Source: Treponema sp. (lineage in GTDB: Bacteria > Spirochaetota > Spirochaetia > Treponematales > Breznakiellaceae). From it: a DNA stretch of 6,776 bases. The stretch lies in the NCBI GenBank assembly GCA_031288575.1, contig JAITRD010000142.1, forward strand, positions 1 through 6,776. Reading direction: 5' to 3'. Each line of letters starts with the position of its first letter. The first letter of the stretch is position 1. The notes under the pieces are model-generated. The model was not told where the DNA came from and did not search any database. It saw only the letters and a list, made by a program, of their open reading frames with translations. Below are positions 1 through 5,153 of the stretch, piece after piece. The position numbers and the translations under genes were made by a program.

Positions 1-1
1 C

Positions 2-373
2 GGGGAAATCACCCCCTATCTGGAAGACCTGCGGGTACTCTACCAGCCCGATCCCCCGCCCCTCCCCCCCGTGCAAATTACCGCCATTCCCCGGGACGGC
101 GGAGTTGACCTTTCCTGGAAAGCAAGCCATGATACAGATTTAACGGGGTATTTGGTGTATTATGGCCTTAAAGAGGGCAATTACCTGGGGGATCATGCCC
201 TTCTGGGGGCATCGCCCATTGACGCGGGGAAACGCACCTCGATCCGCATCGACGGGCTCCGTAACGGCGCCCTCTATTATTTTGCGGTAGCCGGCTATGA
301 CCGGGTAGATCCCTACCGGCCGGGAATGTTTTCCCGGGAAGTTACCGCCCGGCCCTTAAGGATGCTTGAATGA
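2..373 (+). CDS. Fibronectin type III domain protein, C-terminal part
   Basis: Open reading frame entering from the left edge; 123 residues and the stop are visible, and no start is seen. Residues 1-16 look like the end of an upstream domain. A proline-rich linker (about residues 17-23, encoded by C-runs) then leads into one fibronectin type III domain at about residues 24-118. The domain shows the core Trp39, the GYLVYY strand (49-54) and the late-strand LYYFAVAGYD pattern (91-100). FN3 domains are beta-sandwich binding or spacer modules, mostly in exported bacterial proteins, so a surface or periplasmic location is likely but cannot be proven without the N-terminus. The stop codon TGA overlaps the ATG of the TPR gene (ATGA), suggesting translational coupling. 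An in-frame GTG at 71 exists, but coding character continues upstream of it, so I do not treat it as the start. Binding partner unknown. Confidence 0.8.
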   Translation, partial: GEITPYLEDLRVLYQPDPPPLPPVQITAIPRDGGVDLSWKASHDTDLTGYLVYYGLKEGNYLGDHALLGASPIDAGKRTSIRIDGLRNGALYYFAVAGYDRVDPYRPGMFSREVTARPLRMLE

Positions 374-1323
374 ATAATCTTGCGCTTCAAGATTCTTTGG
401 AGGCTCTGCTCGACGCCATTGACGCGGAGCCCAACCGGGCGGAATTGCATATTCAAGCCGGGAACATTCAAAAAAAATTGGGAAATCTTAAAGCGGCTTC
501 CATGGCCTATGCCCGGGCCGTTGAGTTGGATCCGCATAATAGGGAGGCCTATAATAATTTAGGCATTGTTTTTTATGAAATGGGAGAAAAAAACCGGGCT
601 TTAAATATTCTCCGGCAAGCCGCAAACCTGTGGGCGGAGGATCCGCTTATCCAGTTTAATTACGGGATTGCCCAGGAATCAGCGGGCCGTTTTGAGGAAG
701 CCGCCGCCGCTTACCGGATCGCCCTGGAAAAAAGGCCCGGCTGGAGGGCAGCCCTCAACAACCTGGGGGCGCTGCAAAACAAAGCGGGCCACCCCGAAAA
801 GGCCCCGAAGGCTTTTCAGGCCGCTCCCGGCGAAGCCGCGGGGATGATTCCGGCAGAGGAGGATGCCCCCGGGGAGGCCCCGGCGGAAGGGGCTGCCCTG
901 CGGCGGGTTCTCCGGGAAAGGGCCGGATCTTCCGGTGCCGCCGGGACGGGGGGCATTTCCCAGCCGAATCTTATCGGGCTTATGCGCTATTTGCGGGAGC
1001 TTGCCGGCGGGCTTACGGGAACGCTCCGGGAAGACTTTATCCATAGCGATGCCCGGCTTGGTTTGGAATATATCATTGATGCCCTGGAAGGCCGCAAGGG
1101 GCTTTTCCGGGAAATTCGGGACCAGCATTCCCCGAAGGCATCCCCGGCGGAGCCGGAAACCGGGGAGCCAAGGCTTAAAGACGTGGCGGATACCTTAAAG
1201 TTCCTGAAAGGATTAGCGTCATCCCTGCCGGACGGGGATCTCGGCGTTGCCATTAACCGGAAGGTGGACAAGGTTATCCAGGAAATACAAGAACCGGCGG
1301 AAAAAGGAAGTTCCCATGCATGA
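370..1323 (+). CDS. TPR-repeat protein with a helical C-terminal region
   Basis: 317 residues, without an evident signal peptide or membrane segment, so probably cytoplasmic. Four tetratricopeptide repeats are visible at about residues 23-56, 57-90, 91-124 and 125-152. They carry the usual Gly8/Ala20/Pro32-type pattern, for example YNNLGIVFYEMGEKNRAL and LNNLGALQNKAGHPEKA. The fourth is degenerate, with prolines at 146 and 153 in or after its second helix. A low-complexity Ala/Gly/Pro/Glu linker (153-197) follows, then two amphipathic helical segments (about 198-249 and 268-307) joined by another polar linker. These two segments share an L-[RK]-[YF]-L-[RK]-x-L-A-x-x-L core. TPRs normally act as protein-interaction scaffolds; the partner is unknown, but tight overlap with the FN3 gene (4 bp) and the HDOD gene (8 bp) points to its neighbours. 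The start at 370 is fixed by the ATGA overlap. I do not recognise the C-terminal region. Confidence 0.9.
   Translation: MNNLALQDSLEALLDAIDAEPNRAELHIQAGNIQKKLGNLKAASMAYARAVELDPHNREAYNNLGIVFYEMGEKNRALNILRQAANLWAEDPLIQFNYGIAQESAGRFEEAAAAYRIALEKRPGWRAALNNLGALQNKAGHPEKAPKAFQAAPGEAAGMIPAEEDAPGEAPAEGAALRRVLRERAGSSGAAGTGGISQPNLIGLMRYLRELAGGLTGTLREDFIHSDARLGLEYIIDALEGRKGLFREIRDQHSPKASPAEPETGEPRLKDVADTLKFLKGLASSLPDGDLGVAINRKVDKVIQEIQEPAEKGSSHA
1306..1310 (+). promoter_or_regulatory. Ribosome binding site of the HDOD gene
   Basis: GGAAG lies 5 nt before the ATG at 1316, inside the last codons of the TPR gene. It decides the start: an in-frame ATG at 1247 would give a longer protein, but its extra 23 residues are Arg/Lys-rich, unlike an HDOD N-terminus, and they would overlap the TPR gene by 77 bp. 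Confidence 0.7.
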
Positions 1324-2194
1324 TACCGAAGCCCATCCCTGGGCGGCTGCCATCACTGAATATATCAAAAATATGCCCAGTCTTCCCACATCGGTCACCA
1401 AGGTTTTGGAAATATGCAACAACATCAAAACCAGCCCGGCGGATCTGAACTACGTCATTTCCCTGGACCCGGTTTTGATGGGCCGGATATTGAAGCTTAT
1501 CAATTCCGCCTATTACGGGTTTAACCAGCAGATAACCAGCCTTGTCCGGGCCATCATCATGCTGGGGATCAACACCGTTAAAAACCTGGCCCTTTCCACC
1601 GCAATTATGGCAAGCCTGTCGATACAAAAGTCGAGGGGCTTTCAGGGCCTCGATATGGAAGGGTTCTGGCAGCATTCCCTCTGCGTCGGCGTAGCCGCCA
1701 AAAGCTTCGCGATAAAACGGGGGATTGAATTTAAGCTTACGGAGGAATATTTTACCGCGGGCCTGCTGCACGATCTGGGCAAAATTCCCCTCAACGCGGT
1801 TTTGGACCGGGATTATATGAACACCGTAAGCGCCGCCGACCGGGACGGGCTCCCCCTTTTTCAGGCGGAAACAAGGGATCTGAAAATAAACCATAATGAC
1901 GTAGGGGCCCTCATCGTGAAGGCCTGGCGACTTGAAGGGCCCGTGGGGGATGTTATTATCCATCATCACCGGTGCAACGAATATGCCGGCCCCTATAAGG
2001 ATATTCTCTACAGCGTTGCGGCGGCCAATTATTTTGCCTGCTTTGAAGAGATAGGCTTTGCCGGGGATCGCCGCCCGGAAAAACTGAATCCCCTGATCCG
2101 GAATTATCTGGGGCCGGACCGGGATTTTTTTGAGGAAGCGGCAAAAATGGTGCATATGGAAATAGAAAAGGCGCGGGTTTTTCTTAAACTATAA
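1316..2194 (+). CDS. HDOD domain protein (HD-related output domain regulator)
   Basis: 292 residues from the ATG at 1316, which follows a good ribosome binding site. Most of the protein is an HDOD domain. The hallmark N-terminal part at about 20-100 contains LPTSVTKVLEI, ISLDPVLMGRILKLINSAYYG and the IIMLGINTVKNLALS helix. The HD-like core is unusually complete: His120 (FWQHS), His152-Asp153 in LLHDLGKI, His193 in INHNDVG, and His216-218. Many HDOD proteins have lost these residues, whereas here the arrangement resembles HD-GYP phosphodiesterases, although the GYP motif itself is absent. HDOD proteins are usually signalling components in bacterial stress, motility or cyclic-nucleotide networks; the molecular activity is mostly unknown. 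No sensor or receiver domain is fused, so input may come from the TPR protein encoded just upstream (8-bp overlap). The MBL hydrolase gene follows after 22 bp. Family assignment is secure; activity is an inference. Confidence 0.93.
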   Translation: MHDTEAHPWAAAITEYIKNMPSLPTSVTKVLEICNNIKTSPADLNYVISLDPVLMGRILKLINSAYYGFNQQITSLVRAIIMLGINTVKNLALSTAIMASLSIQKSRGFQGLDMEGFWQHSLCVGVAAKSFAIKRGIEFKLTEEYFTAGLLHDLGKIPLNAVLDRDYMNTVSAADRDGLPLFQAETRDLKINHNDVGALIVKAWRLEGPVGDVIIHHHRCNEYAGPYKDILYSVAAANYFACFEEIGFAGDRRPEKLNPLIRNYLGPDRDFFEEAAKMVHMEIEKARVFLKL

Positions 2195-2206
2195 CGTTTT
2201 TCACTC

Positions 2207-2211
2207 AGGAG
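2207..2211 (+). promoter_or_regulatory. Ribosome binding site of the MBL hydrolase gene
   Basis: AGGAG, 5 nt before the ATG at 2217, in the 22-bp gap after the HDOD gene. It is the strongest Shine-Dalgarno sequence in the window and supports the chosen start, which gives the typical N-terminus (FWGVRGSIP) of this hydrolase family. Confidence 0.75.
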
Positions 2212-2216
2212 TCTTT

Positions 2217-3134
2217 ATGTTTTCAGTCCGTTTCTGGGGCGTCCGGGGTTCAATCCCCTGCCCAGGGCCTTATACGGTTCTTTTTGGGGGAAACACCTCC
2301 TGTTTGGAGATCAGGGCCGATAAACGGCTTATCATTGTTGATCTGGGGACCGGGCTAAAGCCCCTGGGAGACTGGCTTATGGCCTATGAAACCCCAAAGG
2401 CTCCCCTGGACGCGGATATTTTTATTACCCATACCCATTGGGATCACATCATGGGTTTTCCCATGTTCAGCCCCCTTTTCTTTCCCGCTACCAAACTGCG
2501 GATCTGGGGTCCCGTATCATACGAAGATGATACCCTGGAATCTATCCTGGGGAATCAATTATCCTACCGTTACTGGCCGGTCCGCCTTAATGATCTCTCC
2601 GCCCAAATTAAATACGGCCAAATCCAGGAAACTTCCCTGGATCTTGGGGCGGGCCTGCGGGTAACCACTAAGTACCTCAACCACTCCGTCCTTTGCATGG
2701 GCTACCGCTTTGAATATGAGGGAAAATCCATTGTAACCGCCTATGATCACGAGCCCTTCAGGAACCTTTTCCCCACGGATCCCCTTGATCCCTCCTATGA
2801 CGAAAAGGCCGCCCGGGAAGGGGACCTGGCGGCCCGGGAAGAAAACAAAAAGATCCTGCGGTTTTTTGAGGGGGCGGACATACTCATCCATGACACCCAA
2901 TACACCCTTAAGGAATATGAAACAAGCAAGCTGGACTGGGGCCATTCCTCTTATGAGCACGCCCTGTGCGCCGCGGAGCAGGCGAAGGTAAAAAAATTGG
3001 TCTTTTTCCATCATGATACCAACCGGACCGATGAACAGCTTTTCCAGTTGGAAGAGGAATACCGCAATTTTTTCGGCAACAAACCTCACCCGCAGCTTCT
3101 TATGGCCCGGGAAGGCTTTACTCTAGAAGCTTAG
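2217..3134 (+). CDS. MBL-fold metallo-hydrolase, cyclic-nucleotide phosphodiesterase-like
   Basis: 305 residues, about full length for its group. The N-terminus FWGVRGSIPCPGP plus FGGNTSC (23-29) is the signature of a widespread MBL-fold family related to class II cAMP phosphodiesterases, PhnP and RNase Z. The metal-binding motif HTHWDH gives His72, His74, Asp76 and His77. Further likely ligands are His156, Asp177 (AYDHE) or Asp226 (IHDTQY), and the His265-His266 pair before DTNR. A GHSS motif at 242-245 is also typical. No signal peptide, so cytoplasmic. The family hydrolyses phosphodiester bonds in its characterised relatives; the substrate here is unknown. Members are often associated with signalling domains, which fits its place 22 bp after the HDOD gene. 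Catalytic residues all appear intact. Confidence 0.92.
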   Translation: MFSVRFWGVRGSIPCPGPYTVLFGGNTSCLEIRADKRLIIVDLGTGLKPLGDWLMAYETPKAPLDADIFITHTHWDHIMGFPMFSPLFFPATKLRIWGPVSYEDDTLESILGNQLSYRYWPVRLNDLSAQIKYGQIQETSLDLGAGLRVTTKYLNHSVLCMGYRFEYEGKSIVTAYDHEPFRNLFPTDPLDPSYDEKAAREGDLAAREENKKILRFFEGADILIHDTQYTLKEYETSKLDWGHSSYEHALCAAEQAKVKKLVFFHHDTNRTDEQLFQLEEEYRNFFGNKPHPQLLMAREGFTLEA

Positions 3135-3170
3135 CGGCTGATCTTTACCCCCTTTCTTTTTTGAGCTAAC

Positions 3171-3596
3171 ATGGGCTTAATCATGTTTACCACTACAGTA
3201 AGCCCCCGGTTCGGAGACGTGGATGGATTGGGGCACATTAATAATACGGTTCTGGCGGATTGGTTTGAGCTGGGGAGGAATCCCCTCTTTAGAATTTTTG
3301 AACCAAACCTTAATCTTTCCTTTGATACCTGGCCCTTGATCATGGCCCACACGGATTATGATTTTGTGGGGGAGCTTTTTTTTCAATACGATGTAGAAAT
3401 CCGTACCTATGTAAGCCGGATCGGCACTAAATCCTTTACCCTTTACCATGAAGCCTGGCAGGAGGGGCGTTTATGCGTTAAGGGAAGCGCGGTGGTCGTC
3501 CATTACGATTTTAAGAAAAAAGAGACCACCCCCATCCCGGAGGATAAGAAGAAAATTCTTGCCCAGCATCTTATGCCCCCCGGAATGACGGCCTAA
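3171..3596 (+). CDS. Acyl-CoA thioesterase-like hotdog-fold protein (4HBT/YbgC type)
   Basis: 141 residues, the usual size of a single-hotdog thioesterase. The motif RFGDVDGLGHINN (13-25) carries the catalytic aspartate, Asp18 by analogy with Asp17 of 4-hydroxybenzoyl-CoA thioesterase, followed by the long helix ADWFELGRNPLF. The later strands (about 60-115) give the rest of the hotdog sheet. Such enzymes hydrolyse acyl-CoA or acyl-carrier thioesters in the cytoplasm, usually as dimers or tetramers; the acyl group cannot be told from sequence. The start is ambiguous: ATG 3171 is preceded only by a weak GAGC, and an in-frame ATG lies at 3183; both fit. The gene follows the MBL gene by 36 bp with no clear terminator between, so it may be the last gene of the same transcript. 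Its stop overlaps the end of the opposing dehydrogenase by four bases. Confidence 0.88.
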   Translation: MGLIMFTTTVSPRFGDVDGLGHINNTVLADWFELGRNPLFRIFEPNLNLSFDTWPLIMAHTDYDFVGELFFQYDVEIRTYVSRIGTKSFTLYHEAWQEGRLCVKGSAVVVHYDFKKKETTPIPEDKKKILAQHLMPPGMTA

Positions 3597-4570
3597 TAAC
3601 CCGCGCCCTTATCTACGATATGGGTCAGGGGTTCGTTATTAATATACCGCTTGAGGTTATCCAGGGTGATTTCCCCCGCAAGGGCGCTGTAATCCGGATG
3701 CATCCCCCCGTAATGGCTGGTAAGGATAACATTCTCCATATCCCAGAGGGGGGAGGAGGGAGGAAGGGGTTCCTGCCGGGTTACATCCAGCAAGGCGCCG
3801 GCAATGGCCTTGTTTTTCAGGGCGTCAATCATGGCGTCCTCGTCGGTGGTTGCGCCGCGGCCTAAATTGACATACAGGGCGGTCCCTTTCATAGCGGCAA
3901 ATTCGGCCTTGCCGAAAATATTCGTTGTTTCCTGGGTATGGGGGAGAATGTTCACCACGATATCAGTCTCGGGAAGGAGGTCCCGCAATTTTGCGGGAGG
4001 CTCCAGCCTGACCCCCTGTTCCCAGCCGGACTGGGTATTGCGGCGGCGGATGCCGATTACCGACATCCCAAAGGCCAAGGCCGCCCGGGCGGTCTGTTCG
4101 CCGATGGCCCCAAAACCAAGGATAAGCATCGTTTTTCCTGAAAGGACCGACACGCTCCCGTCTTCCAGCCGCAGCCATTCGTGCCGCTTTTGGGCGGCAA
4201 AGGCCTGGGGGAAAAACCGGTTCCATGCCAGGATTAATCCAAAAATATGCTCGGTAATCTGCTGTTTATGAATGCCCGAGGTATTGGTCAGTATAAACGG
4301 CATTTCTTTCAGGCCGGGATAAGCCTGGAGCCCGTCGGCGCCGGCGGACCAAAGCTGCACCCAGCCTAAACGGGGCATGCGGAGAAGCATTTCCCAGGGG
4401 ACAAAACCGACGGCGATCTCCACCCGGCCCGAAATTTTTTCAATTTCGGCTTTATCGGAACTGATAAGGATATCCCGGCCTTCTCCGATTTCCCGAAGCT
4501 GCTCAAGTAACTGCGGACATATCCTGTCCTGGGACAGGGTAACTAAAATGGTTCCTTTGAAATTATCCAT
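3593..4570 (-). CDS. D-isomer specific 2-hydroxyacid dehydrogenase family protein
   Basis: 325 residues, full length for the family. The NAD(P)-binding Rossmann core spans about 100-290, with LILGFGAIGEQTARA giving GxGxxG at 152-157. The catalytic triad is intact: Arg238 in VNLGRGA, Glu267 in DVTRQEPLP, and His286 in LTSHYGG. The outer catalytic domain is formed by residues 1-99 and the C-terminus. These enzymes reversibly reduce 2-oxoacids to D-2-hydroxyacids; the sequence looks closest to the glyoxylate/hydroxypyruvate reductase or phosphoglycerate dehydrogenase-like branch, but the substrate is not certain. After the GxGxxG, the second strand ends IGIRRR rather than in an acidic residue. 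This would favour NADPH over NADH by general rule, an inference. No Shine-Dalgarno sequence precedes the ATG; a promoter-like element would put the transcript start within a base or two of it. Transcribed divergently from the acetyltransferase gene. Confidence 0.93.
   Translation of the reverse strand: MDNFKGTILVTLSQDRICPQLLEQLREIGEGRDILISSDKAEIEKISGRVEIAVGFVPWEMLLRMPRLGWVQLWSAGADGLQAYPGLKEMPFILTNTSGIHKQQITEHIFGLILAWNRFFPQAFAAQKRHEWLRLEDGSVSVLSGKTMLILGFGAIGEQTARAALAFGMSVIGIRRRNTQSGWEQGVRLEPPAKLRDLLPETDIVVNILPHTQETTNIFGKAEFAAMKGTALYVNLGRGATTDEDAMIDALKNKAIAGALLDVTRQEPLPPSSPLWDMENVILTSHYGGMHPDYSALAGEITLDNLKRYINNEPLTHIVDKGAGY
3594..3641. repeat. Nested inverted repeats at a convergent gene junction
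   Basis: An outer pair, TAATAAC (3594-3600) and GTTATTA (3635-3641), encloses an inner hairpin, CCCTTATC (3606-3613) and GATATGGG (3617-3624), with one mismatch and a 3-nt loop. It lies just after the thioesterase stop and inside the 3' end of the opposing dehydrogenase. There is no U-run, so it is not a classical intrinsic terminator; it could slow read-through or protect a transcript 3' end, or be chance. Confidence 0.35.
3981..3998. repeat. Intragenic palindrome, 8-bp stem
   Basis: TCCCGCAA and TTGCGGGA are separated by only two bases, within the dehydrogenase codons for Pro-Ala-Lys-Leu-Arg-Asp (about residues 192-197). A flanking GGAG/CTCC pair (3976-3979 and 4001-4004) could extend the stem across a small internal loop. 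No T-run follows on either strand, so it is not a terminator. Role unknown; chance is possible. Confidence 0.5.
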
Positions 4571-4577
4571 GGTTTAA

Positions 4578-4627
4578 GATATATGGAAACCAGCGCTTAT
4601 TGCAAGTTCCGCGTATTCCGTTATATC
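4578..4627. promoter_or_regulatory. Symmetric divergent promoter with a shared palindromic -35 box
   Basis: The spacer between the dehydrogenase and the acetyltransferase holds TTGCAA (4600-4605), which is its own reverse complement. Exactly 16 nt to the right is TATATC (4622-4627), and exactly 16 nt to the left is its mirror, GATATA (4578-4583), reading TATATC on the minus strand. Each half matches the sigma-70 consensus at 4 of 6 bases in both boxes. The symmetry continues between the boxes (GCG/CGC and AA/TT pairs): 15 of 25 mirrored positions are complementary. It could act as two back-to-back promoters or as an operator dyad. Predicted starts fall near 4634 on the plus strand and near 4571 on the minus strand. 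Confidence 0.45.
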
Positions 4628-4631
4628 CTGC

Positions 4632-4638
4632 AAAGGGA
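4632..4638 (+). promoter_or_regulatory. Ribosome binding site of the acetyltransferase gene
   Basis: AAAGGGA ends 5 nt before the ATG at 4644 and fixes that start. The predicted transcript start almost touches it, so the leader would be only about ten bases long. Confidence 0.6.
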
Positions 4639-4643
4639 TAGTT

Positions 4644-5153
4644 ATGGAGACAGATATAGAGACAAATGCTGAAACCCATATCCGGCTGCGCGCCGCGGGG
4701 CCGGAAGACACCTCCCTGATTCTGGAATTTATCCGGGCCCTGGCGGAATACGAACACCTTTCGAGCCAGGTTAAGGCGGAGGAAGATACCCTGGGGCAGT
4801 TTATCTTTAAGGAAAAAAGGGCCGAGGTTATCATTGCCGAATATCAGGGGGCCCCCGCGGGATTTGCCCTGTTTTTCAGGAACTTTTCAACCTTCCTGGG
4901 AAGGCCGGGCATCTATATCGAGGATCTTTTTGTCAAACCCGAATTCAGGAAAAAGGGCCTGGGCAAAGCCCTGCTCCGTTCGGTCGCCCGGATCGCGGCG
5001 GAAGAAGGCTGCGGCCGCCTCGAATGGGCCTGCCTCAACTGGAACGAACCCTCCGCCGCCTTTTATAAAAGCCAGGGAGCGGCCCCCCTCACCGAATGGA
5101 CCACCTACCGGGTTACGGAAGAAAAAATCAAAACCCTGGCGGGGTTTTCCTAA
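4644..5153 (+). CDS. GNAT-family N-acetyltransferase, SSAT (diamine/polyamine acetyltransferase)-like
   Basis: 169 residues, the normal size of a single GNAT domain. After a short acidic leader (1-12) the fold runs from IRLRAAGPED (13-22) to the end. IRALAEYEHLSSQV (30-43), YIEDLFVKPEFRKKGLGKALL (91-111), LNWNEPSAAFYKSQGA (131-146) and the EWTTYR tail match, segment by segment, the spermidine/spermine N1-acetyltransferase subfamily. RKKGLG (102-107) is the acetyl-CoA pyrophosphate-binding loop, and Tyr141 in AFYK sits where the catalytic tyrosine of SSAT lies. It would transfer acetyl from acetyl-CoA to an amine, possibly a diamine, polyamine or thialysine, in the cytoplasm; the real acceptor cannot be read from sequence. 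The gene is transcribed divergently from the dehydrogenase, and its stop overlaps that of the deacetylase by four bases. The last codons also encode the deacetylase terminator on the other strand. Confidence 0.9.
   Translation: METDIETNAETHIRLRAAGPEDTSLILEFIRALAEYEHLSSQVKAEEDTLGQFIFKEKRAEVIIAEYQGAPAGFALFFRNFSTFLGRPGIYIEDLFVKPEFRKKGLGKALLRSVARIAAEEGCGRLEWACLNWNEPSAAFYKSQGAAPLTEWTTYRVTEEKIKTLAGFS
5122..5148 (-). terminator. Intrinsic terminator of the deacetylase gene
   Basis: Reading the minus strand just after the deacetylase stop: a 7-bp stem, AAAACCC with GGGTTTT (5148-5142 and 5136-5130), closes a 5-nt loop. It is followed by GA and a run of six T (5127-5122). This is a standard rho-independent layout, embedded in the last codons of the opposing acetyltransferase gene. 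On the plus strand the same hairpin lacks a free T-run beyond its stem, so termination there would be weaker. Confidence 0.65.

Noticed and set aside
780..960. Possible frameshift in the Ala/Pro/Gly-rich part of the TPR gene
   Set aside because: The frame continues cleanly into well-formed helical segments and codon use is the same on both sides, so it reads as a natural low-complexity linker.
1247..1315. Upstream in-frame ATG that would lengthen the HDOD protein by 23 residues
   Set aside because: It has no good ribosome binding site, gives a basic non-HDOD leader and overlaps the TPR gene by 77 bp; the ATG at 1316 has GGAAG at 5-nt spacing.
1274..2155. Long minus-strand open frame (293 codons) opposite the HDOD gene
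   Set aside because: It is an antisense shadow of a clearly conserved plus-strand gene; its translation shows no recognisable domain and no ribosome binding site was seen.
2559..3089. Minus-strand open frame opposite the MBL hydrolase gene
   Set aside because: The plus-strand frame carries all metal-ligand motifs; the antisense product matches nothing I recognise.
3131..3169. TTAGC and GCTAA inverted repeat with a T-rich stretch between the MBL and thioesterase genes, a possible terminator
   Set aside because: The stem is only 5 bp with a 29-nt loop, and the T-run lies inside the loop rather than after the stem.
3804..4271. Plus-strand open frame opposite the dehydrogenase
   Set aside because: It runs antisense to intact catalytic and Rossmann motifs, has unusual composition and no family resemblance.
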